The notes under the pieces were generated by a model. That model had not been told where the DNA came from. It saw nothing but the letters and a program-made list of their open reading frames with translations, and did not search any database. A stretch of DNA of 64,000 bases from Campylobacter aviculae (lineage in GTDB: Bacteria; Campylobacterota; Campylobacteria; Campylobacterales; Campylobacteraceae): the NCBI RefSeq assembly GCF_005406215.1, contig NZ_NXMA01000004.1:62001-126000 (forward strand), written 5' to 3'. Shown piece by piece: positions 1 to 8,945 of the stretch (the stretch's first letter is position 1; the number at the start of each line of letters is the position of its first letter). The position numbers were made by a program, and so were the translations under genes.

Positions 1-393
1 GCTCAATGGCTAATAAAAAATGAGAGTAATATCGCTTTTATAGGTTATGGTCAGGGTGTAGGAAAAGCTTGGCAAGTTTTTAAAAAAATGCAAGAATTAG
101 AACAAGATGTAAATTTGATCGATTTAATTTTTGCTAAACCTCTAGACGAAATGCTTTTAAAAGAACTTGCTAAAAAGACTAAGGTTTGGTTTGTATTTAG
201 CGAAAATGCTAAGATTGGTGGAGTAGCAAGTTTATTACAAACTTTTATTCAAAAATATGATTTTAATGTTAAAATTATCTCTTTTGAATATGAAGATAGA
301 TTTATAGAACATGGAAAAACGAATGAAGTTGAAAAAAATTTAAAACTTGATGTAGAAAGTATAGTTCAAGAAATACAAATTTATTTATCATAA
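1..393 (+). CDS. dxs: 1-deoxy-D-xylulose-5-phosphate synthase, C-terminal part
   Basis: The reading frame is open from the first base, so the gene begins upstream of the window and only the last 130 residues are visible. DXS makes 1-deoxyxylulose 5-phosphate from pyruvate and glyceraldehyde 3-phosphate, the first step of the non-mevalonate isoprenoid pathway. The visible part matches the C-terminal transketolase-like domain: a beta-strand/glycine turn reading FIGYGQGVGKAW, then an ENAKIGGVASLL segment. There is no sign of truncation other than the window edge. The assignment also rests on position, since dxs lies directly upstream of perR in Campylobacter. Confidence 0.85.
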   Translation, partial: AQWLIKNESNIAFIGYGQGVGKAWQVFKKMQELEQDVNLIDLIFAKPLDEMLLKELAKKTKVWFVFSENAKIGGVASLLQTFIQKYDFNVKIISFEYEDRFIEHGKTNEVEKNLKLDVESIVQEIQIYLS

Positions 394-451
394 CGGATTT
401 TTAAAAGGTGTTAAAAATTAATATTATTTTATTATCTAATAAAAAATATTA

Positions 452-457
452 TATAAT
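452..457 (+). promoter_or_regulatory. Probable -10 element of perR
   Basis: A TATAAT hexamer sits in the AT-rich gap between dxs and perR, about 65 bases before the perR start. It implies a 5' leader of roughly 55-60 bases. No clear -35 is present, which is usual for Campylobacter sigma-70 promoters. PerR is known to regulate itself in C. jejuni, but I cannot define its operator here. Confidence 0.4.
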
Positions 458-521
458 ATAAACTTCTTTTAATGAAAATTTTATTATTATTTCTTAATTT
501 AGAACATTTGAGGATATTGAT

Positions 522-932
522 ATGGAAATATTAAAGATGCTTAAAAAACATGATTTAAAAGCTACTCCGCAAAGATTATGTGTTTTAAAAATTTTAAAAA
601 GACATGAACATCCAAATATAGAAGAATTATATGCAGAAATTAAAAAAGAATACCCTTCCATATCTCTTGCTACAGTTTATAAGAATTTAAATACTTTGCA
701 AGAACAAGGTTTAGTTGTTGAAATCAATGCTTTAAATCAAAAAACTTGTTATGATATTTACGAAGAAGAACATGTTCATATTGTTTGTTTTAAATGTGGA
801 AATATAGAAGATTTAAGTTTTAAAGATATTCAACTTAATGAATATCAAGAATTTTTAGAAAAAAAGATAGGAAATTTAATCAATCATTTAGCCGTTTGTG
901 CTTATGTAGATGGTTGTAAAAAGTGCCATTAA
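522..932 (+). CDS. perR: Peroxide-responsive Fur-family repressor PerR
   Basis: A 136-residue Fur-family metalloregulator. The N-terminal winged helix contains ATPQRLCVLKIL and the recognition region SLATVYKNLNTL. The C-terminal dimerisation domain carries the regulatory metal ligands in HVHIVCFKCG and two CxxC pairs (CFKC and CKKC) that should form the structural zinc site. In C. jejuni PerR represses katA and ahpC and is inactivated by peroxide; ahpC lies 8 kb downstream here. PerR rather than Fur is chosen from its length, sequence and position after dxs. It is preceded by its own promoter and followed after 45 bases by a CYTH/CHAD-like gene. Confidence 0.9.
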   Translation: MEILKMLKKHDLKATPQRLCVLKILKRHEHPNIEELYAEIKKEYPSISLATVYKNLNTLQEQGLVVEINALNQKTCYDIYEEEHVHIVCFKCGNIEDLSFKDIQLNEYQEFLEKKIGNLINHLAVCAYVDGCKKCH

Positions 933-977
933 GGAAAATAAAGTTAAAATAGCTTATAAATTTATAAGGTTATTTTA

Positions 978-2159
978 ATGGTTCATGAAATTCAAAAAAA
1001 CTTTTTGCTTTCCGATACAACTCTTTTAAGAAATTTTCAAAAAGATGGGGTTTTATTTAAAATTTCTGAAATTGAAATTTTTTATACCAAAATAACCTAT
1101 TCCAAAAACATAAAGTTTAAAAATATTGATGGTAATTATTATAAAATTACTGAAATAAATGATGAAATTTTAGAACAAAATCAAGAAGAAAAAATATCTA
1201 AAAAAGAATTTATAAAAGCTCGTAAGAATCGTATAGGAAAAAGTATCAAAAAAAAACGTTATGAATTTAAGTTTTGCTCGCTAAAAAGTTTTATTGATGT
1301 ATATAGTAAGCCAGAAATTTGTATTTTTAAAATTTTTTTTCCTACTCTAGAAGAAGCTTGCCATTTTACCTTGCCAAATGAATTTAAAATTCAAAAAGAA
1401 TTTGACTATGCTTTAGATTCTAAGTTTATGATGCTTTATGGATGTGATTTTTTTAAGATTGATATTGAAAAATATTTTAAAAAGATTGAAAAAGATCCGG
1501 ATATAATTTTAAAATTTCCAAATTTAATTAATGCTTTTGAAGGATATAGAATTTTTTTATTTTATTTGTTTAAAAAGCTGAGATTTTATTGGAATTTAGC
1601 TTTGGATAAAAAACAAGAAGAATCTTTTTATGAGTTTCTTTCTTATAGCAATAAAATTTATGTTATTCTAGTTACCGCAAATGGAGTTTTTAATCAAAAT
1701 TTGAGCAAAGATTTAATTTTTAGATTTAAAGATCTAATTAAGCAGTTTAATCGCTTTTATAAACAAGATAATGAAGGTTTGCTTTTATTTTTAAGTAGTG
1801 AAAATTTGCAAAGTTTATTTAGTGATTTTGATTTTTTTGTAAAAGAAAATTCATTTTATGAAGGTAAAAAAAAAGATAAACTCTTTAAGCAAATTATTGC
1901 GATAGAATTTAGAAAAAAATTAATTTTTTTTAAAAAGAATTTACTGAAAGATTTTGAAAAAAGTTTTTTAGAACTAACTATTTTTTTAGAATATTTTTGT
2001 GATTTTTTTGATATAAAGTCTTTAAATAAACTATATAAAAAGTATTTTATTTTACAATCTAAAAAAGAAGTTCTTTCTAAAATAGGAAGCAAAAGAGAGA
2101 AATTTGATAAATTGATTTCTCAAGCAAGTAAAGAATTAAAAATTTATAAAGGGTGTTGA
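978..2159 (+). CDS. Degenerate CYTH-CHAD-like protein
   Basis: A 393-residue, lysine- and phenylalanine-rich cytosolic protein with no signal peptide. Residues 1-160 resemble a CYTH (triphosphate tunnel) domain. The N-terminal EIQKNFLL aligns with the EIERKFLL strand, and a later block with IDVYSKPE, FPTLEEACHF and LPNEF resembles the 'VDvf..eeA..f.lP' region. The remainder is all-helical and could be a diverged CHAD domain. The CYTH metal motif ExExK reads E-I-Q-K-N here, so classical triphosphatase activity is doubtful. The coding sequence has an A9 run near 1866 and several T8 runs, so frameshifting is possible. The stop overlaps the ubiE start (TGATG), showing translational coupling. The family call is inferred from sequence pattern; the role is unknown. 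Confidence 0.6.
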   Translation: MVHEIQKNFLLSDTTLLRNFQKDGVLFKISEIEIFYTKITYSKNIKFKNIDGNYYKITEINDEILEQNQEEKISKKEFIKARKNRIGKSIKKKRYEFKFCSLKSFIDVYSKPEICIFKIFFPTLEEACHFTLPNEFKIQKEFDYALDSKFMMLYGCDFFKIDIEKYFKKIEKDPDIILKFPNLINAFEGYRIFLFYLFKKLRFYWNLALDKKQEESFYEFLSYSNKIYVILVTANGVFNQNLSKDLIFRFKDLIKQFNRFYKQDNEGLLLFLSSENLQSLFSDFDFFVKENSFYEGKKKDKLFKQIIAIEFRKKLIFFKKNLLKDFEKSFLELTIFLEYFCDFFDIKSLNKLYKKYFILQSKKEVLSKIGSKREKFDKLISQASKELKIYKGC

Positions 2160-2866
2160 TGCAAAAACAAGATAAGATCATAGAAATGTTTAATGAGATT
2201 GCTCCTACTTACGATAAAGCGAATAGGATTTTAAGTTTTGGAGTGGATACAAATTGGCGTAAATTTGCTTGCAAAAGAGTTTTAAAAATTTATCAAAAAG
2301 ATAATTTAGATATAATTGATGTAGCTTGTGGAACGGGTGATATGGTTGCTATATGGCAAGAAAAGGCTAAGATGCTTTCTAAAAATATCACAAGTATTAA
2401 AGGTATTGATCCAAGTGAAGGTATGCTAGAGATTGCTAAGCAAAAATTTCCAAATATTGATTTCATACAGGCAAAGGCTCAAAATTTGCCTTTAGGGAAT
2501 GAAAGCGTTGATATTGTAAGTATAAGTTATGGAATTCGTAATGTAGTAGAAAGAAAACAAGCTTTAAATGAATTTTTTAGAGTTTTAAAAAAAGGAGGAA
2601 TTTTTGTTGTTTTGGAATTTACAAAAAGAGAAAAAGGTGGATTGATAGCCACTCTAAGAGATTTTTATTTGAAAAATATTTTACCAACTTTAGGTGGAAT
2701 TATCAGTAAAAATAAAGATGCTTATGAGTATTTGCCTAATTCTATTGATGAATTTTTAAGCAAGGAAGAATTTATAAAAGAATTGAGTGACTCTGGCTTT
2801 GAAATGATAGATTTTAAAAGCTTTAGCTTTGGTGTTAGTTCAATGTTTATAGCCAAAAAATTATGA
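2159..2866 (+). CDS. ubiE: Demethylmenaquinone methyltransferase UbiE/MenG
   Basis: A class I SAM-dependent methyltransferase that carries out the final C-methylation of demethylmenaquinone. The SAM-binding motif I reads DVACGTGD near residue 54, and the family block SYGIRNV follows. ATG at 2159 is chosen because it overlaps the previous stop codon and has an AAAGGG ribosome site just upstream; a GTG two codons earlier is possible. The N-terminus (NEIAPTYDKANRILSFG) is typical of UbiE. In Campylobacter the substrate comes from the futalosine pathway. The 3' end overlaps xseA by four bases (ATGA), so the two are co-translated. Confidence 0.9.
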   Translation: MQKQDKIIEMFNEIAPTYDKANRILSFGVDTNWRKFACKRVLKIYQKDNLDIIDVACGTGDMVAIWQEKAKMLSKNITSIKGIDPSEGMLEIAKQKFPNIDFIQAKAQNLPLGNESVDIVSISYGIRNVVERKQALNEFFRVLKKGGIFVVLEFTKREKGGLIATLRDFYLKNILPTLGGIISKNKDAYEYLPNSIDEFLSKEEFIKELSDSGFEMIDFKSFSFGVSSMFIAKKL

Positions 2867-4032
2867 CTCCAAGTGAATTAAATTTAAAGGCTAAGGCTTT
2901 ATTAGAAACGCATTTTGTTGATATTGTGCTTAGTGGTGAAATTTCAAAAATCACTATACATGGCTCAGGACATTGGTATTTTGATTTAAAAGATGAAAAA
3001 TCAAGCATAGCTTGTGTTATGTTTAAAAATAACAATTTAAAAGTTCATTTTAAGCCTGAAGTAGGGGATTTACTAGAACTAGTTGGTAGTGTTAGTTTGT
3101 ATCCTGAAAATGGAAGATACCAATTTGTTGCTAACAGTATGAAAAAATCTGGATTTGGTGATTTAGAAAGTCAATTTATTGCCCTAAAAGAAAAATTACA
3201 AAAAGAGGGTATGTTTGATAGTATCCATAAAAAAGTCTTGCCTAAATTTCCAAAAAAAGTAGGAATTATCACTTCAAAAACTTCAGCTGTTTTGCAAGAT
3301 ATGTTAAAGCTTATTAATCAAAAAGAATATTTTTTAGCTAAAATTTATATTTTTAACGCCTTAACTCAAGGCAATACAGCGCCAAACTCTTTAATCGATG
3401 CTTTAAGAAAAGCTGACATTATGAATCTTGATGTTCTTATTATGGCTAGAGGAGGGGGTAGTCGAGAAGATCTTTTTTGCTTTAATGATGAAAATTTAGC
3501 AAGAGAAATTTTTAAAGCTAAAACTCCTATTATTTCGGCTATTGGACATGAGATTGATTATGTTATTAGTGATTTTGTTGCTGATCTTAGAGCACCAACT
3601 CCTTCAGCGGCGATAGATTTTTTATTTTATTCTAAGTTAGATTTGGAACAAAATTTAGATAATTTGGAAGAAAATTTTATAAAAACGATGAATCAAAAGA
3701 TGCAAAATTACCAAGATTTACTTTTCAATCTATATCAAATTTTTAAAGCTAAATCTTTAAAAAAAACTATAGGGGATAAACAAGATCAAATTTCACTTTT
3801 AATGAAACAAATCAAGCTTTTAATTAAAAATAAATTAGAAAAAGCAAATTTAAAATTGGAAAAAATAGAAAATTCTTTTTTTCAACATGAAAATTTTTTT
3901 AAAAAAAGTGAAAATTTAATTTCATTAAGTCAAAATGGTAAAATAGTAAAATTGCAAGATTTAAAAGATGGTGATACCGTGCTTTTAAGCTCTCAAACTG
4001 TGCAAAAACAAGCAAAAATTTTAGAGGAGTGA
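2863..4032 (+). CDS. xseA: Exodeoxyribonuclease VII large subunit
   Basis: This 389-residue protein is the large subunit of exonuclease VII, which degrades single-stranded DNA in both directions with XseB. An N-terminal OB-fold (residues 1-95, with ISKITIHGSGHWYFDLKD) is followed by the catalytic domain with KVGIITSKTSAVLQD, MARGGGSREDLFCFNDE and SAIGHEIDYVISDFVADLRAPTPSAA-type blocks. A lysine-rich coiled-coil region occupies the C-terminal third. It is shorter than the roughly 450-residue enterobacterial protein, as is normal in epsilonproteobacteria. It overlaps ubiE by four bases and is followed after three bases by serC. Confidence 0.93.
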   Translation: MTPSELNLKAKALLETHFVDIVLSGEISKITIHGSGHWYFDLKDEKSSIACVMFKNNNLKVHFKPEVGDLLELVGSVSLYPENGRYQFVANSMKKSGFGDLESQFIALKEKLQKEGMFDSIHKKVLPKFPKKVGIITSKTSAVLQDMLKLINQKEYFLAKIYIFNALTQGNTAPNSLIDALRKADIMNLDVLIMARGGGSREDLFCFNDENLAREIFKAKTPIISAIGHEIDYVISDFVADLRAPTPSAAIDFLFYSKLDLEQNLDNLEENFIKTMNQKMQNYQDLLFNLYQIFKAKSLKKTIGDKQDQISLLMKQIKLLIKNKLEKANLKLEKIENSFFQHENFFKKSENLISLSQNGKIVKLQDLKDGDTVLLSSQTVQKQAKILEE

Positions 4033-4035
4033 AAG

Positions 4036-5106
4036 ATGAGAAAGATTAATTTTAGCGCAGGTCCTTCTACCTTGCCTTTGGAAATTTTAGAGCATGCAAG
4101 AAATGAGTTATGTGATTATCAAGGCAAGGGATATTCTATTATGGAAATTTCACATCGCTCTAAAGTTTTCGAAGAAATACATTTTGGAGCTATGAAAAGA
4201 GCAAAAGAAATTTATGGTTTAAATGATGATTATGAAGTTCTCTTTTTGCACGGAGGCGCTAGTTTGCAATTTGCAATGATACCGATGAATTTATCTTTGG
4301 GTGGAATTTGTGAATATGCTAATACAGGGGTTTGGACGAGTAAGGCTATTAAAGAAGCTCAAATTTTAGGCGTTGATGTTAAAGTGGTTGCTAGTAGCGA
4401 AGATGATAAATTCAATCATATTCCAAATATCGATTTTAGTGATCATGCTGATTATGCTTATATTTGCTCTAATAATACTATTTATGGAACGCAGTTTAAA
4501 GATTATCCTAAAACAAAAAGTCCTTTGATTGTAGATGCATCAAGTGATTTTTTTTCTAAAAAAGTTGATTTTTCAAATATAGCTCTTTTTTATGGGGGTA
4601 TACAAAAAAATGCTGGAATTTCTGGCTTGAGTTGTGTTTTTATACGTAAAGATATGATCGAAAGATCACGTCAAAAAAATTTAACTAGTATGCTTAAATA
4701 TGCTATTCATGTTGAAAATCAATCTTTATATAATACGCCTCCAACTTTTGCTATTTATATTTTTGATTTAGAAACAAAATGGATTTTAAAACAAGGTGGA
4801 CTTGATCAAATATATGATAGAAATTTAAAAAAGGCTACGATGCTTTATGATTGTATAGACTCAAGTGAAGGATTTTATCAAGGACATGCCCATAAAAAAG
4901 ATAGATCTTTAATGAATGTTAGTTTTTCAATCAATAAAGACTTAGATCCTATTTTTGTTCAAGAGGCCGAAAAAGAAGGATTAATAGGTTTAAAGGGTCA
5001 TAGAATTTTAGGCGGAATTAGGGCAAGTATTTATAATGCCATCACTTTAGAACAGGTGCAAATTTTATGTGAATTTATGAAAGATTTTTTAAGAAAATAT
5101 GCTTAA
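4036..5106 (+). CDS. serC: Phosphoserine aminotransferase
   Basis: A 356-residue PLP enzyme that converts 3-phosphohydroxypyruvate and glutamate to phosphoserine in serine biosynthesis, and acts also in pyridoxine synthesis. The N-terminus [10 protein letters not shown] is diagnostic. [17 protein letters not shown] is the cofactor phosphate-binding region, and the PLP lysine is K191 in YGGIQKNAG. The C-terminal [10 protein letters not shown] block is also typical. A GAGTGAAAG ribosome site lies between the xseA stop and the ATG. Length is normal for the family. Confidence 0.95.
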   Translation: MRKINFSAGPSTLPLEILEHARNELCDYQGKGYSIMEISHRSKVFEEIHFGAMKRAKEIYGLNDDYEVLFLHGGASLQFAMIPMNLSLGGICEYANTGVWTSKAIKEAQILGVDVKVVASSEDDKFNHIPNIDFSDHADYAYICSNNTIYGTQFKDYPKTKSPLIVDASSDFFSKKVDFSNIALFYGGIQKNAGISGLSCVFIRKDMIERSRQKNLTSMLKYAIHVENQSLYNTPPTFAIYIFDLETKWILKQGGLDQIYDRNLKKATMLYDCIDSSEGFYQGHAHKKDRSLMNVSFSINKDLDPIFVQEAEKEGLIGLKGHRILGGIRASIYNAITLEQVQILCEFMKDFLRKYA

Positions 5107-5111
5107 ATTTA

Positions 5112-5143
5112 TTGACATTGTTTTTTTTTTTTTTTTGTATAAT
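5112..5143 (+). promoter_or_regulatory. Promoter with a T16 tract between -35 and -10
   Basis: A consensus TTGACA (5112-5117) and a consensus TATAAT (5138-5143) are separated by 20 bases, of which 16 consecutive bases (5121-5136) are T. Removal of three Ts would give the optimal 17-base spacer. The start codon of the small gene follows 23 bases after the -10. The tract is long enough to be slippage-prone, so promoter strength may vary between cells. This is an inference; the motif itself is plain. Confidence 0.7.
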
Positions 5144-5166
5144 GCGCTTTGCTTTTAAAGGATAAA

Positions 5167-5364
5167 ATGATGATCACTTTAGCTATAAAAAAAGGAACAT
5201 GGGTTTATGTTTATAGTGGAGAGAAGCAGTTGTATTCAATTTATTGCGATAAAGATGATGAAATTATGGGATTTACGGGCTTTAGTGTTTCAATCAAAAA
5301 AGGAAAATTTATTCATACTTACGATGAGAAAGGTCACGAAGTATCTTCTCTTTTAATAGATTAA
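5167..5364 (+). CDS. Small hypothetical protein (65 residues)
   Basis: A small soluble protein, predominantly beta-strand by pattern (GTWVYVYSGEKQLYSIY, then KKGKFIHTYDEKGHEV), with no signal peptide or membrane segment. I do not recognise the family. ATG at 5167 (or 5170) is chosen because an AAAGGA site at 5157-5162 precedes it and because the TATAAT at 5138 places the transcript start near 5150; an upstream TTG at 5149 would lie at or before that start. It stands alone between serC and the convergent fabH operon, driven by a promoter with a long T tract, so its expression may be phase-variable. Confidence 0.65.
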   Translation: MMITLAIKKGTWVYVYSGEKQLYSIYCDKDDEIMGFTGFSVSIKKGKFIHTYDEKGHEVSSLLID

Positions 5365-5395
5365 CAATTAGACATTGATTGGTAAATTTAAAATC

Positions 5396-6376
5396 TTATT
5401 TCTGATAGTTCTTTCCACCAAAACGAAGTAAAGCAGATCCCCAAGTAAATCCACCTCCAAAAGCATCAAGTAAAATCAAATCCCCTTTTTTTAAACGTCC
5501 CTCTTCATAAGCATCATTCATTGCCATAGGTATAGAAGCTGCTGACGTATTACCATATTTGTGTACAGTTATGACGCATTTTTCATCACTTAAATTCAGT
5601 CTTTCTTGAACAGCTTTAATAATACGTAAATTGGCTTGATGAGGGATAAAAAGATCTATATCTTCAGAATCAATATTGTTTTTTGCTAAAATATTAACAA
5701 CGTCATTACTAAGTGTTTGTACCGCTACTTTAAAGACTTCATTGCCTCTCATTTGCATTGTTAAGGGATGGCAGATATTAGATTTTTGAGCTCGTTGCGT
5801 CATTAAAAGATCTCCAAAATTACCATTACTTGCAGTATGAACATCAATAATAGGATTTTGATCATCAAGACTTACAATACCAGCTCCTGCGCCATCACCA
5901 AAAAGAATACAGACACTTCTATCATTATAATCTATAATAGAGCTTGTTTTTTCTACTCCTATAATAAGCACATTCTTTTTTAATCCACTTTCAATGAAGG
6001 CTTTAGCTTGTTCAAGTAGATAAATAAATCCTGAGCAGGCTGCTGAAACATCAAAGGCGGTTATATCTTTAAGTCCTAAATTTGCGGCAATTTTACAGGC
6101 TGTAGATGGCATAGTAAAATAATCAGGGCTTAAAGTTGCAACGAGTAAAGCATCAATATCATCAATTTTTAAATCTGCCCTTTCGATAGCTTTTATAGCA
6201 GCTTTTGTTCCTAGATCACTAGTTTTTTCATCATCACTTGCAATTCGGCGTTCTTTAATTCCAGTACGCTTAGTAATCCATTCATCTGTAGTATCTACCA
6301 TTTTTTCAAGATCAGAATTACTTAAAATTTTATCAGGTATATAAGAAGCTATACTTTTTAAACTTGCTTTAGGCAT
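5396..6376 (-). CDS. fabH: 3-oxoacyl-ACP synthase III
   Basis: A 326-residue beta-ketoacyl-ACP synthase III that starts type II fatty acid synthesis by condensing acetyl-CoA with malonyl-ACP. The catalytic triad is visible: C114 in VSAACSGF, H246 in IPHQAN, and N276 in YGNTSAAS. The C-terminal glycine-rich [12 protein letters not shown] is typical. It is the last gene of the yceD-rpmF-plsX-fabH operon, and its start overlaps the plsX end by eight bases, indicating translational coupling. Length is normal. Confidence 0.95.
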   Translation of the reverse strand: MPKASLKSIASYIPDKILSNSDLEKMVDTTDEWITKRTGIKERRIASDDEKTSDLGTKAAIKAIERADLKIDDIDALLVATLSPDYFTMPSTACKIAANLGLKDITAFDVSAACSGFIYLLEQAKAFIESGLKKNVLIIGVEKTSSIIDYNDRSVCILFGDGAGAGIVSLDDQNPIIDVHTASNGNFGDLLMTQRAQKSNICHPLTMQMRGNEVFKVAVQTLSNDVVNILAKNNIDSEDIDLFIPHQANLRIIKAVQERLNLSDEKCVITVHKYGNTSAASIPMAMNDAYEEGRLKKGDLILLDAFGGGFTWGSALLRFGGKNYQK

Positions 6377-7355
6377 TATACTTCTCTAATTCATTTTCTA
6401 TCAAGGTGTTGATATTGGATTTACTAAAATTAATGGCTTGAAAAATAGCATTTTTAATCGCTCTAGCATCACTTTTTCCATGACTTATGATAACGCAACC
6501 ATTTACTCCAAGCAAAGGTGCTCCACCGTATTCTTGCCAGTCAATATGCTTTTTAAGTTTTTTAAATACAGGTTTCATCATTAAAGCACCTATTTTAGCA
6601 AATACAGATTCTTTTACTTCTCTTTTTAAAATTTGAAAAATAGCCGTTGCTACGCCTTCACAAGCCTTTAAGATCACATTTCCATTAAAGCCATCACAGA
6701 TTAAAATATCAATTTCTCCATTGAAAATATCCCTACCTTCAGCGTTGCCGATAAAATTTGGAATTTGCTTCATCATTTGATGAGTTTCTTTAGTAAGTTC
6801 ATTTCCTTTGCATTCTTCTTCACCATTGGATAATAAAGCTAAACGAGGTTTTGCAATATTCATCAATTCTTTAGCATAAATATCGCCCATGATGGCAAAT
6901 TGGAATAAATGTTCAGCTTTACAATCTGTATTTGCACCTACATCTAAAAATAATGTTTTATTTTTTATATTTGGCATTAAAGTTGCAATTGCCGGTCTTA
7001 AAATACCTTTCAATCTCCCAAGCCTTAAGGTAGCCAAAGACATACTTGCTCCACTATGACCCGCAGAAACAATTGCTTTAGCTTTTTCATTTTTTACCAA
7101 TTCTATAGCTTTGTAAATTGTAGTATCTTTGCGTTTTAAAGCATCGGTAGCATTTTCATCCATAGAAAAAACTTCATAAGCTTCTTCATATTGGATGTAT
7201 TGTTCTAGATTTTTTGGAATCAAAGGTTTTAAAATTTTGGGATCACCTACTAATATAGCTTTAAATGACCTTTCTTTTAGTGCTTCAACAACACCTTCTA
7301 TGATAGGTTTTTCTCCAAAATCTCCACCCATTGCATCAATAGCAATGTTTATCAT
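6369..7355 (-). CDS. plsX: Phosphate acyltransferase PlsX
   Basis: A 328-residue acyl-ACP:phosphate acyltransferase that makes acyl-phosphate for PlsY in phospholipid synthesis. Its start [11 protein letters not shown] and internal blocks [20 protein letters not shown] and DGFNGNV are family hallmarks. PlsY, its partner, is encoded at 26.6 kb. It lies between rpmF and fabH in the conserved bacterial operon; rpmF ends five bases upstream of this start. Confidence 0.95.
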   Translation of the reverse strand: MINIAIDAMGGDFGEKPIIEGVVEALKERSFKAILVGDPKILKPLIPKNLEQYIQYEEAYEVFSMDENATDALKRKDTTIYKAIELVKNEKAKAIVSAGHSGASMSLATLRLGRLKGILRPAIATLMPNIKNKTLFLDVGANTDCKAEHLFQFAIMGDIYAKELMNIAKPRLALLSNGEEECKGNELTKETHQMMKQIPNFIGNAEGRDIFNGEIDILICDGFNGNVILKACEGVATAIFQILKREVKESVFAKIGALMMKPVFKKLKKHIDWQEYGGAPLLGVNGCVIISHGKSDARAIKNAIFQAINFSKSNINTLIENELEKYNA

Positions 7356-7360
7356 TGATT

Positions 7361-7507
7361 TTAATATTCCTTAGTATTTGGGTTTGCACGATGAGGCATT
7401 TTATAGCTACCATCTTTATCTTTTACAGGCATAGGAAGACTAACTTTATAGTGAGTTCTTCTTTTTGCTGCACGAGTTTTACTTACTCTTCTTTTAGGTA
7501 CTGCCAT
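7361..7507 (-). CDS. rpmF: 50S ribosomal protein L32
   Basis: A 48-residue basic protein that starts [17 protein letters not shown] and ends NPNTKEY, the standard epsilonproteobacterial form of L32. It lacks the CxxC zinc motifs present in some other bacterial L32 proteins. A GGAGA ribosome site lies directly upstream of the ATG. Position between yceD and plsX is the widely conserved arrangement, linking ribosome and membrane-lipid synthesis. It is short enough to be missed by length-filtered gene finding. Confidence 0.93.
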   Translation of the reverse strand: MAVPKRRVSKTRAAKRRTHYKVSLPMPVKDKDGSYKMPHRANPNTKEY

Positions 7508-7528
7508 TTTATCTCCTTTATAAAATAA

Positions 7529-7888
7529 TTAATTTTTATTTTTGCAGTGATTACAATAAAAATAATCACTTAAATAAGCTTCAAGTTCACTAATTGCAAC
7601 TTCTATTAGATCTATTTGTCCGTCAAAAAATTCTATGGTATTGCTTAATTCGTTAATTTTATCTTTAAAAATACCATCACTCGCAAAAAGTTCTAAATTT
7701 TCATCAATAGAAAGTTCCAACTCTTCACCACAGCTATCACAAGGTCTATAAACAAAACCTTGCATTATTGCATTTATTTTAACAAGTTTTGTATTTATTT
7801 TTGCTAAATTTCCTTCAAAAATTACATTTTCAAGATTAAGTTTGAAAGGATAATTTGTATTATTAATCTTTGAAAAACTAATTTTCAT
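7529..7888 (-). CDS. YceD/DUF177 family protein
   Basis: A 119-residue protein upstream of rpmF. Two cysteine pairs are visible: CDSCGEEL in the middle and CNHC at the C-terminus, which together could bind zinc. The family is conserved next to rpmF and has been linked to 23S rRNA processing in other bacteria; that role is transferred from family knowledge. The start is immediately adjacent to the ndk stop (7889), so it is probably co-transcribed with ndk. Confidence 0.8.
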   Translation of the reverse strand: MKISFSKINNTNYPFKLNLENVIFEGNLAKINTKLVKINAIMQGFVYRPCDSCGEELELSIDENLELFASDGIFKDKINELSNTIEFFDGQIDLIEVAISELEAYLSDYFYCNHCKNKN

Positions 7889-8302
7889 TCAGCAAATTTC
7901 GTTTGATTTAAAGAAAAACTCGATTTCATTTTTTGCGTTTTCTAAACTATCACTTCCATGAACAGCGTTTGCATCAATACTTTCTGCAAAATCTGCCCTA
8001 ATAGTACCAGGTTGAGCCTCTTTTGGATTAGTTGCTCCCATTAATTCTCTATTTTTTAAAACAGCATTTTCGCCCTCTAATATAGAAATAACAACAGGAC
8101 CACTGATCATAAAATTCACCAAATCTTTAAAAAAAGGTCTTTCTTTATGAATAGCATAAAAATTTTCCGCTTGTTCTTTTGTAAGTTGAAGTTTTTTTAA
8201 TGCGATTATCTTAAGTCCATTGCTTTCAAAGCGATCTAAAATTTTGCCTATAAAATTTTTCTTAACAGCGTCAGGTTTAATGATTGATAAAGTTCTTTCC
8301 AT
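7889..8302 (-). CDS. ndk: Nucleoside diphosphate kinase
   Basis: A 137-residue enzyme that transfers the gamma phosphate between nucleoside tri- and diphosphates. The phosphohistidine is H115 in NAVHGSDS, and [16 protein letters not shown] and the [15 protein letters not shown] loop are canonical. Length is normal. It stands at the head of the ndk-yceD-rpmF-plsX-fabH string; the 130 bases before it, up to fdxA, hold the fdxA terminator and presumably its promoter. Confidence 0.95.
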   Translation of the reverse strand: MERTLSIIKPDAVKKNFIGKILDRFESNGLKIIALKKLQLTKEQAENFYAIHKERPFFKDLVNFMISGPVVISILEGENAVLKNRELMGATNPKEAQPGTIRADFAESIDANAVHGSDSLENAKNEIEFFFKSNEIC

Positions 8303-8402
8303 AATAGAATTGCTCCTATAAAATATTAAAACAATATTCCAAGATTTATTTTGTAATTTAAAGTGTAGAATTATACTGAAATTTTTTTAAAAAAAATTAA
8401 AG

Positions 8403-8427
8403 AAAAGCTAGTTAAAACTAGCTTTTT
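8403..8427 (-). terminator. Rho-independent terminator after fdxA
   Basis: Inverted arms AAAAGCTAGTT (8403-8413) and AACTAGCTTTT (8416-8426) form an 11-bp stem with a two-base loop. On the minus strand it is followed by a T-rich run, and it lies just beyond the fdxA stop. Confidence 0.75.
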
Positions 8428-8433
8428 CAAGAA

Positions 8434-8718
8434 TTAAGCAAAAACTGGAGTATTACCATTTCTCATATCTGCACCGATATTATCACGGCTTGGTTGTCCT
8501 GAAGCAATTCCACTCCATACTATACATCCATCAGTTGGACAGGCGCTTGCACAGGCTGGTTGATCATTATGTCCTACACACTCGACACATTTGTCTGCAT
8601 AAACATAATAACTATCTTGTCCCTCTGGATTGTTAGCGTCATCAACAATAGCACTAACAGGACATTCATCAATACAAGAACCGCAAGCAATACAAATATC
8701 TGTAATTTTTACTGCCAT
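8434..8718 (-). CDS. fdxA: 2[4Fe-4S] ferredoxin FdxA
   Basis: A 94-residue ferredoxin. The first cluster motif is CIACGSCIDECP; the second, CVECVGHNDQPACASACP, has the eight-residue insertion typical of Alv-type ferredoxins. In C. jejuni fdxA is divergent from ahpC, is iron-induced and contributes to aerotolerance; the same divergent arrangement is seen here with a 227-base shared control region. Its electron partners are not evident from the sequence. Confidence 0.9.
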   Translation of the reverse strand: MAVKITDICIACGSCIDECPVSAIVDDANNPEGQDSYYVYADKCVECVGHNDQPACASACPTDGCIVWSGIASGQPSRDNIGADMRNGNTPVFA

Positions 8719-8902
8719 TTTTTCTCCTTTAAAATATTAATTTAACTTTTTGGTTGGATAATTTTATCATAGTATTCTTAAAAAAACTAAAATTTTGATA
8801 ATCAATAAAGTATATATTTTGATAAATGATTTTTAAAAAATATTATAAAACAAATCTATCAAGTTTAATTGTATTTTTAAAATCTTTTAAAGATTTAAAC
8901 GA

Positions 8903-8908
8903 TATAAT
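8903..8908 (+). promoter_or_regulatory. Probable -10 element of ahpC
   Basis: TATAAT lies 37 bases before the ahpC ATG, within the fdxA/ahpC divergent region. The gap also holds a TATGAT-type element on the minus strand near 8770 that could serve fdxA. PerR/Fur sites are expected from C. jejuni work, but I cannot place them confidently. Confidence 0.5.
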
Positions 8909-8945
8909 TTAGCTATCAATAAAATTTATTATTTAGGAGAAAAAT

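Noticed and set aside
1856-2092. Minus-strand open frame inside the CYTH/CHAD-like gene
   Set aside because: Low-complexity Lys/Phe/Ser translation caused by A/T runs on the coding strand.
3449-3463. G-rich run inside xseA as a phase-variable tract
   Set aside because: The longest G run there is only five bases, and the codons are a conserved glycine-rich motif.
8560-8745. Open frame on the plus strand across fdxA
   Set aside because: It is antisense to a well-supported ferredoxin gene, has no ribosome site and encodes no recognisable protein.
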